Positions 8,902-16,369 of a DNA stretch of 64,000 nucleotides are shown piece after piece. The DNA is taken from contig NZ_CP062804.1 of NCBI RefSeq assembly GCF_008801925.2, forward strand, positions 2,666,001 through 2,730,000, read 5' to 3'. Numbering within the stretch: the first letter of the stretch is position 1; each line of letters starts with the position of its first letter. Both the position numbers and the translations under genes were made by a program. Source of the DNA: Cupriavidus basilensis (GTDB taxonomy: Bacteria > Pseudomonadota > Gammaproteobacteria > Burkholderiales > Burkholderiaceae). The notes under the pieces were generated by a model, which worked only from the letters and a program-made list of their open reading frames with translations, did not search any database and was not told the origin of the DNA.

Positions 8902-9016
8902 GACATTTCCTTGGAAGGCCACCGTCCGGGCAGCCGTGGACACGCGAACATTGAGCTAGCCTGACCGACCAGCTCTCCACTAAACGGTTTGTATTAAGCG
9001 TCCGTTGACTTGTCAT

Positions 9017-9406
9017 TCAAACTTCTTTTCCCGGAAACTGGAGCCCTTGCGGAATGGACGTGCCCCCCCCCCTTTTTTTCAGCATCGCTTCATCCATCAA
9101 CCGCCCCGCGGCCACCACCCGCGATACCAGCCCGCTGCGCTCCGCTTCAGCCGCATCCATGTTGCGCGCCGTCATGCACATGTCCATGGCTTTCGCCTTG
9201 GAGATGGCGCGCGGCAGGCGCTGCGTGCCGCCCGCGCCGGGGATGACCGCAAGCTTCAGTTCCGCCAGGCCGAACGCATCCATCAGCGCATCGCTAAGCG
9301 CGTACATCTGCCGGGGACGATTGAGGCGGATTACGGCGACGCGGCCGATCATCTCCAGCAGGACCAGGTTCTCGTCGCTCGCAGGCGTGGCTTCATGCGC
9401 GGTCAC
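9017..9406 (-). pseudogene. badK: Remnant of cyclohex-1-ene-1-carboxyl-CoA hydratase
   Basis: The frame starts at a GTG that overlaps the stop of aliA. The first 40 residues (NLVLLEMIGRVAVIRLNRP to SDALMDAFG) match the start of a crotonase, then the sequence jumps to the block ELKLAVIPGAGGTQRLPRA and continues to RLMDEAM. The roughly 90 residues between, which hold the first oxyanion-hole segment, are missing in frame. The C-terminal third is also lost: homology stops at a tract of seven A and ten G (minus strand) and the last 18 codons are unrelated. In R. palustris this position in the bad/ali cluster is held by badK. The product would be inactive. Confidence 0.82.
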
Positions 9407-11045
9407 TGGATGCGCCCTCCCCTTGCCCGCTCTGGCGAAGTTGCTCGCGCAGCCTGAATTTCTGGATCTTGCCCGCTGGCGTTGAAGGCAGCGCACCTTG
9501 CACAACCAACCGCTCGGGGATGTACTGCGTGGCCATCTTCTGCGCCTTGAGGAAGTCCACCATCGCCGCCATGTCGAATGGCTGGCCGTCGTGGGTCACG
9601 ACGAAGGCGCAGGCGCGCTCGCCGAGGCGCTCGTCGGGATAGGCGACGATGGCCACCTGCGCGATGGCCGGGTGGCGGTACAGCAGGGTTTCGATTTCGA
9701 CCACGGGGATGTTCTCGCCGCCGCGGATGATGACGTCCTTGCTGCGGCCGTCGATGCGGATGTAGCCGCGCGCATCGATGCGGGCCAGGTCGCCGGTATC
9801 GAACCAGCCGTCCGCATTGGTATCGTTCAGGTGCGCACGGCGCAGGTAGCCGCCGAAATTGGAGCAGGAGCGCACCAGCAGGCGGCCGCTGGCGCCCACT
9901 GGCAGCGCCGCGCCCGCTACGTCGACCACGCGCACTTCCACGCCTGGCAACGGGCATCCGTCGGTGCTGGAGGCGCGCTCATCGTCATCCTCGAGCAGCG
10001 TGGTGGTCACCGCGCCCATTTCCGACATGCCCCAGGCGGAGATCACCTTGGCGCCCAGCGCGCCGCGCGCCAGCTCCACCAGTGCGCCGGGGATAGGGGC
10101 GCCGGCGCACAGGAAGGCGCGCAGCGTGGGCACGGCGCAGCCAGTCTCGGTGACCGTGCGGGCCAGGTCGGTGAGGAACGGCGTGGAGGCCATGGTGAAG
10201 GTAACGCCTTCCTGCCGGATCAGCGCTACGGCCTTGCGCGGCTCCCAGACGTCCTGCAGCACTACGCTCGCGCCCAGCATGACCGGCATCATCAGGCCGT
10301 ACATGAAGCCGGTCTGGTGCGCCATGGGCGAGGCCATCAGGATCACGTCGTCCGCACCCAGGCGCAGGCGTTCGGCGTACGTGACGATATTGGCCATGAG
10401 CGTATTGGACGAATGCAGCACCCCCTTCGGCTCGCCGGTGGTGCCGGAGGTGTAGATGAGCTGGGTGATGTCGTCCGGGCCGGGGCGATGGCCAGCCGCC
10501 AGGTCCGGCGCGCCGGCGCCGGCCAGCAAGGTCTCGAACGAATCGGGCCCGGCGCCGCCGATCACGGCCACGTGCCTCAGGTCAGGCAGCGCCTGGCGCA
10601 AGCCATCGAACATGGCTTCGTAGTCAAACCCGCGAAAGCGCTTTGGAATCACCACGACCTTGCTGCACGCGTGCCGGAGCATGAACGACAACTCGCGCTC
10701 GCGCAGGATCGGCATCAGCGGATTGAGCACCGCGCCAAGGCGCGCGCAGGCAAGGTAGAGCGCGGTGAACTGCCACCAGTTGGGCAACTGGCAGGACACG
10801 ACATCGTTGGCGCCAACGCCCAGGCTGGCGAGGCCCGCCGCGATGCGCCCGGCCTGCCCGGCCAGTTCCCGGTACGTCAGTTGCGTGGTTTCGCCGCTCT
10901 CCACCTGCAATGCGCTCAGCGCCACCTTGTCGGGGCAGGTGGCCAGGCAGTCGTCCAGCGCATCGTTGATGGTGCGCTCTGGCCAGAGGCCTTGCGCGAC
11001 GCTGGACGCGCGGCGCGGGGGCAGCAGGATGGCGTCGAATTCCAT
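9393..11045 (-). CDS. aliA: Cyclohexanecarboxylate-CoA ligase (AliA type)
   Basis: A 550-residue AMP-forming acyl-CoA synthetase. Visible motifs are the ATP loop LIYTSGTTGEPKG, AWGMSEMG, the hinge GRSKDVIIRGGENI and the C-terminal STPAGKIQKFRLRE with the catalytic lysine. Its N-terminal sequence and its position between aliB and a badK remnant identify it as the ligase that makes cyclohexanecarboxyl-CoA. The stop codon overlaps the GTG of the badK remnant, so the two were once translationally coupled. A related aliphatic or alicyclic acid could also be a substrate. Confidence 0.85.
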   Translation of the reverse strand: MEFDAILLPPRRASSVAQGLWPERTINDALDDCLATCPDKVALSALQVESGETTQLTYRELAGQAGRIAAGLASLGVGANDVVSCQLPNWWQFTALYLACARLGAVLNPLMPILRERELSFMLRHACSKVVVIPKRFRGFDYEAMFDGLRQALPDLRHVAVIGGAGPDSFETLLAGAGAPDLAAGHRPGPDDITQLIYTSGTTGEPKGVLHSSNTLMANIVTYAERLRLGADDVILMASPMAHQTGFMYGLMMPVMLGASVVLQDVWEPRKAVALIRQEGVTFTMASTPFLTDLARTVTETGCAVPTLRAFLCAGAPIPGALVELARGALGAKVISAWGMSEMGAVTTTLLEDDDERASSTDGCPLPGVEVRVVDVAGAALPVGASGRLLVRSCSNFGGYLRRAHLNDTNADGWFDTGDLARIDARGYIRIDGRSKDVIIRGGENIPVVEIETLLYRHPAIAQVAIVAYPDERLGERACAFVVTHDGQPFDMAAMVDFLKAQKMATQYIPERLVVQGALPSTPAGKIQKFRLREQLRQSGQGEGASSDRA

Positions 11046-11096
11046 GGCGTGTCTCCTCGTTGTTGTCGTTTTGCTCAGGCCTGCTCGCTCGCGATA

Positions 11097-12248
11097 TCAG
11101 GCTGGTACCGCTTCCCGGCCCGCGCGGGTACGGGCGATGATGGTCTTCATGATCTGGGCCGTGCCGTCGCCGATCTGGAAGCCGAGCACATCACGCAGGC
11201 GCTGCTCCATCGGGCCGCGGTCGTAGCCGCCGTGGCCAAACGACAGCAGGCACTGGTGCACCACGTCGTAGGCCAGCTTGGGCGCCCACCACTTGCACAT
11301 CGCGGCTTCGGCCGTGTGCGGCAGGTTGTGGTCTTTCAGCCAGAGCGTCTGCAGGCACAGCAGGCGCGCGGCAGTGACCTGCGTCTCGAAATCGGCCAAC
11401 GGATGGGACACGCCCTGGAAGGCGGCCAGCGGCTTGCCGAAGGCCTGGCGCTCGGCCACGTATTCCCAGGTTTCTTCCAGGCTCGCCCTGGCCACCGCCA
11501 GTACCTGCAGGCCGATCAGCGCGCGAGAGAAATCGAAGCCCTGCATCACCTGCACAAAGCCCTCGCCTTCCTTGCCAAGCAGATGGCTGACGGGCACGCG
11601 CACGTTCTCGAAGAAGATCGAGCCGCGCCCGATGGCCCGCTGGCCGTGGCAGTCGAAGCGGTTGGTGGTGATGCCGGGCAGGTCCATCGGCACCAGCAGC
11701 GCAGACACGCCGCGCGCGCCCGCCTCGACGGAGCCGCTGCGCGCGAACACTACCGCGGCGTCGGCCTGGTCGGCGGCGGAGATGGAGGTCTTCTCGCCGT
11801 TGAGCACGTAGTGGTCGCCGGCGCGCTCCATGCGCAGGCGCAGGTTGGCCGCGTCCGAGCCGCCGCGCGGCTCGGTCAGCGCGATGGCGAACAGCGCTTC
11901 GCCTTGCGTCAGGCGCTGTAGCCACGGCCGCGCGATCTCCGGGGCAGCGTGATGCGCCAGGATCTGCCCGTTCAGCGAGGCCAGCAGGTTGATGTAGGAA
12001 AGGCTCAGGTCCGCGCGCGCCACTTCTTCGTGGATCATGCCGGCGGCCAGGCAGCCCAGGCCCTGGCCGCCGTATTGCTCGGGCAGCTCGGGGGCGATAA
12101 AGCCCATCTGGCCCATTTCGCGCATCAGCGCGCGGTCAAGCTCGCGGGTGCGGTCGCGCGCCAGGAAGCCGGGCGCGATACGTTCGGTGGCGAAGCGGCG
12201 GGCATGGTCGCCGAGCGCGGCCAGGTCTTCGTCGAGATAGGGGTTCAT
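11097..12248 (-). CDS. aliB: Cyclohexanecarboxyl-CoA dehydrogenase (acyl-CoA dehydrogenase)
   Basis: A 383-residue flavoprotein of the acyl-CoA dehydrogenase family, which would introduce the 1,2 double bond into cyclohexanecarboxyl-CoA. FAD-binding blocks such as ALTEPRGGSDAANL and a C-terminal FGHGGYDRGPMEQRLRDVL block are visible, together with the helical N-terminal domain. It lies 51 bases upstream of aliA and about 120 bases after badI in the same direction. The assignment to AliB rather than a general acyl-CoA dehydrogenase rests on the operon context. Confidence 0.83.
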   Translation of the reverse strand: MNPYLDEDLAALGDHARRFATERIAPGFLARDRTRELDRALMREMGQMGFIAPELPEQYGGQGLGCLAAGMIHEEVARADLSLSYINLLASLNGQILAHHAAPEIARPWLQRLTQGEALFAIALTEPRGGSDAANLRLRMERAGDHYVLNGEKTSISAADQADAAVVFARSGSVEAGARGVSALLVPMDLPGITTNRFDCHGQRAIGRGSIFFENVRVPVSHLLGKEGEGFVQVMQGFDFSRALIGLQVLAVARASLEETWEYVAERQAFGKPLAAFQGVSHPLADFETQVTAARLLCLQTLWLKDHNLPHTAEAAMCKWWAPKLAYDVVHQCLLSFGHGGYDRGPMEQRLRDVLGFQIGDGTAQIMKTIIARTRAGREAVPA

Positions 12249-12321
12249 GGCGTCTCCGGGAGGTCTTGCCGCACGGCGGGCTGATGCGATGCACCGTGCG
12301 TCCGCGTTGCTTGCGAGCGCA

Positions 12322-12366
12322 ATGGCGGCTATGGCGGCTATGGCGGCTATGGCGGCTATGGCAGCC
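12322..12366. repeat. Five-copy 9-bp tandem repeat between badI and aliB
   Basis: The unit ATGGCGGCT occurs four times perfectly from 12322 to 12357, and a fifth, imperfect copy (ATGGCAGCC) runs to 12366. The array starts right at the badI stop codon, in the spacer before aliB. The 9-bp period keeps every frame open (it reads Met-Ala-Ala on the plus strand). Confidence 0.9.
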
Positions 12367-13148
12367 TACTTGGCGTACTTGCGGAAATCGGGCTTGCGCT
12401 TTTCCTGGAAGGCGGTGACGCCCTCGCGCGATTCCTCGGTGTCGTAATAGAGCTTGAGCGCGTACATGCCCATGCCGGCGATGCCGCTCTGGTGGGCCGT
12501 GTCCATGTTGAACGAGCGCTTGGCGATGGCCAGCGCGGTGGGGCTCTTCTCCATGATCTCGTCGCACCACTTCTGGACTTCGGCGTCGAGCTGTTCATGG
12601 GGGACGACAGCGTTGACCAGGCCCATGGCGAGGGCTTCGGCAGCCGGATAGCGGCGGCACATATACCAGATCTCGCGCGCTTTTTTCTCGCCCACCACGC
12701 GAGCCAGGAAGGCGGTGCCGTAGCCGGGATCGACCGAGCCGACCTTGGGGCCGACCTGCCCGAACACGGCCTTCTCGGACGCGATGGTGAAGTCGCAGAT
12801 CGTGCAGATGACATTGCCGCCGCCAATGGCGTAGCCCTGCACGCGGGCGATGACAGGCTTGGGCACGTCGCGGATGGCGTTGTGGAGCTCTTCCATCGGC
12901 AGGCCGATCGTGCCGCGGCCGTCGTACTGCCCTTCATGCGCGGACTGGTCGCCGCCGGTGCAGAAGGCTTTTTCGCCGGCGCCGGCGAGCACGATGGCGC
13001 CGATCTCCCGGTCATAGCCGGCGCGGTTGATGGCGTGGATCAGTTCGTCGCAGGTGCGCCCGCGGAAGGCGTTCATCTTCTCGGGGCGGTTGATGGTGAT
13101 CCAGGCCGCGCCGTTGCGCACGTCGTAGAGAATGTCTTCGTAGTTCAT
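12366..13148 (-). CDS. badI: 2-Ketocyclohexanecarboxyl-CoA hydrolase
   Basis: A 260-residue crotonase-family protein starting MNYEDILYDVRNGAAWITI. BadI cleaves the alicyclic ring of 2-ketocyclohexanecarboxyl-CoA to pimeloyl-CoA and is close to naphthoate synthase MenB. Visible blocks are FCTGGDQSAHEGQYDGRG, YAIGGGNVICTICDFTIA and GQVGPKVGSVDPGYGTAFLA, all typical of the MenB/BadI branch. The ATG at 13148 is preferred; the frame is open for over 100 codons upstream, but that stretch overlaps badH. It is the ring-opening enzyme of the operon. Confidence 0.92.
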   Translation of the reverse strand: MNYEDILYDVRNGAAWITINRPEKMNAFRGRTCDELIHAINRAGYDREIGAIVLAGAGEKAFCTGGDQSAHEGQYDGRGTIGLPMEELHNAIRDVPKPVIARVQGYAIGGGNVICTICDFTIASEKAVFGQVGPKVGSVDPGYGTAFLARVVGEKKAREIWYMCRRYPAAEALAMGLVNAVVPHEQLDAEVQKWCDEIMEKSPTALAIAKRSFNMDTAHQSGIAGMGMYALKLYYDTEESREGVTAFQEKRKPDFRKYAK

Positions 13149-13188
13149 GGTCGTTGTCTCCGTTGCATTTGTTGTCTTCATTGCCTTG

Positions 13189-13213
13189 GCAGCCGCTGCA
13201 GCCGCTGCAGCCG
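13189..13213. repeat. Short 9-bp repeat between badH and badI
   Basis: The unit GCAGCCGCT is repeated just under three times in the 68-base spacer between badH and badI. It is a different 9-bp unit from the one after badI but has the same period. Confidence 0.75.
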
Positions 13214-13216
13214 GGT

Positions 13217-13984
13217 TCAGCCGTTCATGGTCAGCCCGCCCGACACGCTCAGCACCTGGCCGGTGACGAAGGCCGCATCGTCGCTGGCAAAGAACACGAT
13301 GGCGCCGGGCAAGTCCTCCGGCTGGCCGATGCGGCCCAGCGGGATCGAGCGGGTGAAGGCCTCGATCAGCTTTTCCGGGTTGCCGGCGCCTTGCTTGTAA
13401 TCCTCGAACAGCGCGGTATCGGTTGGGCCGGGGCACACCACGTTGACGGTGATGCCGTGGCGGGCGTGCTCGCGCGCGATGGTCTTGGAGAACGACACCA
13501 GGCCGCCCTTGCAAGCGGCGTAGACCGCCTCGCCGGAGGAACCCACCCGTGCGGCGTCAGAGGCGATATTGACGATGCGCCCGCGCTTGCGCTCCACCAT
13601 GCCGGGCAGCACCGCGTGGTGCATGTGCAGCGCGCCGGTGAGGTTGATGGCGATCAGGCGGTCCCATTGCGCCGGCTCGGTCTTGGTGAAGGGCTTGAAC
13701 ACGTCCCAGCCGGCGTTGTTGACCAGCACGTCGATGGGGCCAAGCTGGCTGGCGGTGGCCGCCACGGCGGCGTCGACGCTGGCGCGGTCCGTGATGTCGC
13801 ACTGGAATGCTTCGGCGCGGCCGCCGGTTTCGCGGATGCTGGCGGCGACCTGCTGCGCGGCCGCCAGGTTCAGGTCGAGCACGGCCACGGCGGCGCCCTC
13901 CCGCGCAAAGCGCCGGCAGGTTGCCCCGCCGATGCCACCGCCACCACCGGTCACGATGACCGTCTTGCCTTCGAGTCTTTGCAC
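13217..13984 (-). CDS. badH: 2-Hydroxycyclohexanecarboxyl-CoA dehydrogenase
   Basis: A 255-residue short-chain dehydrogenase that oxidises the 2-hydroxy alicyclic CoA ester to the 2-keto compound, the substrate of BadI. The NAD-binding loop TGGGGGIGGATC, the NNAG motif (VNNAGWD) and the active-site pair S...YxxxK (AVYAACKGG) are visible. The start is a GTG at 13984 with GAAGGAGAA a few bases upstream. It is the first gene of the leftward operon and faces badR across about 130 bases. Confidence 0.9.
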   Translation of the reverse strand: MQRLEGKTVIVTGGGGGIGGATCRRFAREGAAVAVLDLNLAAAQQVAASIRETGGRAEAFQCDITDRASVDAAVAATASQLGPIDVLVNNAGWDVFKPFTKTEPAQWDRLIAINLTGALHMHHAVLPGMVERKRGRIVNIASDAARVGSSGEAVYAACKGGLVSFSKTIAREHARHGITVNVVCPGPTDTALFEDYKQGAGNPEKLIEAFTRSIPLGRIGQPEDLPGAIVFFASDDAAFVTGQVLSVSGGLTMNG

Positions 13985-14047
13985 AGTGTTCTCCTTCGTG
14001 GTCCAGGGTGCTATCGTGCGGCTGATAGGTCGCGCGCCAGCGTTTAA

Positions 14048-14069
14048 ATACGTAAATATATTGACGTAT
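14048..14069. promoter_or_regulatory. 22-bp palindromic operator between badH and badR
   Basis: The arms ATACGT and ACGTAT flank an AT-rich core, and the complete 22 bases match their own reverse complement except for one symmetric pair. It lies in the only divergent promoter region of the cluster, 63 bases before badH and 47 before badR. MarR-family repressors such as BadR bind palindromes of this size, so it is the likely BadR site and may control both directions. Confidence 0.75.
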
Positions 14070-14116
14070 ACTAGGCGGACAGCTGGACCGATGCAAGTAC
14101 GGCTACTCAGGAATTT

Positions 14117-14638
14117 ATGATGGTTAACCCCGATTTTGATGATGATCTTGCCCCGGCCGCGCGCATGGAAATGGCAAACAGGTTGTTCTTTCGCCTATAC
14201 CAATGCGCAAATATGTTGCATAAAACGGGGTCAAGGGCGGTCGAGGCCGAAGGCCTGACGACGCAGCAGTGGGCCGTGCTGGGCGCGCTGTCGCGGCCAC
14301 AGGCGGCCGACGGCATGAGCGTGGGCGACCTGGCGCGCTACCTGATGGTGAGCCGGCAGAACCTGTCGGGCCTGATCAGCCGCATGGAGCGCGACGGCCA
14401 CCTGAGCATGGCGCCCGACGGACGCGACCGGCGCTCGCGGCTGGTCACCATGACGCAGACCGGGCGTCACGTGTGGTTGCGCCTGGCGCAGCCCAAGATC
14501 CGGGATTACTACGAGCGGGCGCTGACCGATTTTTCAACCAGCGACATCACCCACACGCTGCACTACCTGCTCAAGCTGCTGGAAAACATGAAGGGGCTGG
14601 ATGCCGAAGGCGCCGCGCCGGAGGATGGGCGGGAGTGA
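14117..14638 (+). CDS. badR: MarR-family regulator of the alicyclic-acid operon
   Basis: A 173-residue MarR protein. The winged-helix region runs from about residue 45 to 125, with GLTTQQWAVLGALSR, the recognition helix near LARYLMVSRQNLSGLISRM and the wing DGRDRRSRLVTMT. BadR in Rhodopseudomonas represses badHI/aliAB-badK and releases DNA on binding an alicyclic CoA ester; this gene has the same divergent position. Two ATG codons in tandem (14117 and 14120) follow an AGGA site. A strong hairpin terminator follows. Confidence 0.85.
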   Translation: MMVNPDFDDDLAPAARMEMANRLFFRLYQCANMLHKTGSRAVEAEGLTTQQWAVLGALSRPQAADGMSVGDLARYLMVSRQNLSGLISRMERDGHLSMAPDGRDRRSRLVTMTQTGRHVWLRLAQPKIRDYYERALTDFSTSDITHTLHYLLKLLENMKGLDAEGAAPEDGRE

Positions 14639-14664
14639 CGCGTCGGGCGTGAAGGGGGGGGATG

Positions 14665-14695
14665 ACGCAAGCCGGCGGCCATCGCCGGCTTGCGT
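14665..14695 (+). terminator. Terminator of badR
   Basis: A perfect 13-bp stem (ACGCAAGCCGGCG with its complement) and a five-base loop are followed by TTATTGCGTTATT. It lies between the convergent badR and Bug-protein genes. The downstream T content is only on the plus strand, so it mainly serves badR. Confidence 0.75.
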
Positions 14696-14702
14696 TATTG
14701 CG

Positions 14703-15722
14703 TTATTCAGCCTTGATGCCGCGCGCGCGGATCAGCTCGGCCCAGCTCGCGCTTTCCTGACGGATACGCACGGCAAGCGCATCGGGCGTGCTGGCAACCG
14801 GCTCCATGCCCTGGCGCGCGAGTTCCTCACGCACCGCCTTGCCGCCGAAGACTTCGCGCACGTCGGCATAAAGCGCCTGCACCACCGGCGCCGGCGTGGC
14901 GCGCGGCACCATCAGCGCGTACCACGAGCTGACCTCGATGCCGCGCACGCCCTGCTCAGCCAGCGACGGAATCGCGGGCGCCGCGGGCGAGCGCGTGGCC
15001 TGGGTCACGGCCAGCGCGCGCAAGGCGCCGGAGCGGATAAACGGCGCCAGCGTGGGCAGCGTGCCGAACAGGATCGGCACCTGCCCGCCCACCACATCGT
15101 TGAGCGCCTGCGTGGTGCCCTTGTAGGGCACGTGCAGCAGCGCGATGCCGGTCTGCTGGCGGAACAGCTCGCCTGCCAGGTGCAGGCCGCTGCCCACGCC
15201 TGGGCTGGCATAGCCAAGCGGCGGCCTGGCGCGCTGGGCCAGCGCCACCAACTCCTGCACGGAACTGGCGCGCACGGAAGGGTGCACCGCCAGGACATTG
15301 GGTGAGCTTGCCAGTAGCGACACGGGAAGGAAGTCGCGCTCGACCTGATAAGACAGTGCCGGGAACAGCGTGGGGTTGATGGTCAGGTTGCCGGCCGGCG
15401 CCACCAGCAAGGTGCAGCCATCGCCCGGCGCTCGGCGCACCGCATCGATGCCGATATTGCCATTGGCCCCGGGCTTGTTGTCCACCACCACGGTCATGCC
15501 GCGGCGCTGGTGCAAACCCTGCGCGAGCGTGCGCGCGAGCAGGTCGGCCGGGCCGGCTGCCGGGAACGGCACGACAATGCGCAGTGCGCTGCAGGCAGAG
15601 GCGGGTTGCGCGGCGCGCACCGCTGGTGCAGCGCCAATCCACAGGCAGGAGATCGCGAGGCAGGCTGCGGCGGGCCGGCGCAGTGCGCGCCTGCGGTTGG
15701 TTTCGGACTTCGGATGTCGCAC
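14703..15722 (-). CDS. Tripartite tricarboxylate transporter-type (Bug) substrate-binding protein
   Basis: A 339-residue periplasmic binding protein of the TctC/Bug family, very common in Burkholderiales. After an N-terminal Arg-rich stretch and a hydrophobic signal peptide ending near AVRAAQ comes the family start LRIVVPFPAAGPADLLARTLA, with NKPGANGNIG and HVPYKGTTQALNDVVGGQV further on. The start is a GTG at 15722. No TctA/TctB membrane genes are nearby, so it is an orphan binding protein. Its place beside badR suggests, but does not prove, a role in carboxylate uptake or sensing. Confidence 0.9.
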   Translation of the reverse strand: MRHPKSETNRRRALRRPAAACLAISCLWIGAAPAVRAAQPASACSALRIVVPFPAAGPADLLARTLAQGLHQRRGMTVVVDNKPGANGNIGIDAVRRAPGDGCTLLVAPAGNLTINPTLFPALSYQVERDFLPVSLLASSPNVLAVHPSVRASSVQELVALAQRARPPLGYASPGVGSGLHLAGELFRQQTGIALLHVPYKGTTQALNDVVGGQVPILFGTLPTLAPFIRSGALRALAVTQATRSPAAPAIPSLAEQGVRGIEVSSWYALMVPRATPAPVVQALYADVREVFGGKAVREELARQGMEPVASTPDALAVRIRQESASWAELIRARGIKAE

Positions 15723-15976
15723 TGTGGGCCTGCTAAGGGTTGGCGTAATAAGAGTGACTCTTTGGTTTTTGTTTTATATATAAAACCATGAATCGCTATT
15801 GAGACAAATGGAAATATAGCCCGCCCTTTCCCGCAGCGGGGCTAGGGTAATCCCTTGTTTTTTGGGGAAGCAGGTTTCGCGCCTAAACTAAAGACGGCAC
15901 CCCACCAGGCGCACGCCGTCCATGCCACGTCCGCGGCACGCGAACACCGCCGCAAGGGGACAAAAGGGGGGCTGCC

Positions 15977-16318
15977 GTGCAAGGCTTCCAACTCACGCTG
16001 TTCACCATCGAAAACCGCCGCCACCACGGCAAGCAGCTATCCCACTGGCTACTGCAGATCCTGCGCGAACTGCAGATCCGTGGCGCCACGCATATGGTGG
16101 CGGCCGAAGGCATCGGCCATGACCGCCGCTTTCACACCTGGCACTTCCTGGAGCTGGCCGACCGGCCAGAGGAGATCACCGTGATTGCCACGGAGGAGGA
16201 AGTGCAGCGGCTGTTCGACCGCCTCGCCCTGGAAGACGTCCAGGTGTTCTACGCCAAGACGCCGGTGGAGTTCGGCTTCCTGGGGAAAAGCAGCGCGCCA
16301 GAGGCGCAGAGCCCCTGA
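15977..16318 (+). CDS. DUF190 family protein (PII-like fold)
   Basis: A 113-residue protein. The pattern LTLFTIENRRHHGKQLSHWLLQILRELQIRGATHMVAAEGIG and the later EITVIATEEEVQRLFDRL match the DUF190 family, whose structures resemble PII signalling proteins. The GTG start at 15977 follows a GGGGGG ribosome-site-like run. DUF190 genes often sit beside fluoride exporters or other membrane proteins; here the neighbours are a Bug protein and a convergent efflux pump. The ligand is unknown. Confidence 0.8.
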   Translation: MQGFQLTLFTIENRRHHGKQLSHWLLQILRELQIRGATHMVAAEGIGHDRRFHTWHFLELADRPEEITVIATEEEVQRLFDRLALEDVQVFYAKTPVEFGFLGKSSAPEAQSP

Positions 16319-16369
16319 CCTGGCCGGGTAGCGCGGCCTCACCCGGCCTCAACCTGTCTGTGTGCGCCG

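Noticed and set aside
9498-11921. Very long open frame on the plus strand, opposite aliA and aliB
   Set aside because: It is a shadow of two well-conserved enzymes on the other strand. Its composition is His/Arg/Gly/Gln-rich without domains, as usual for antisense frames in GC-rich DNA.
12322-12366. Tandem array considered as a CRISPR array
   Set aside because: The 9-bp units are direct repeats without spacers, and no cas genes are present anywhere in the window.
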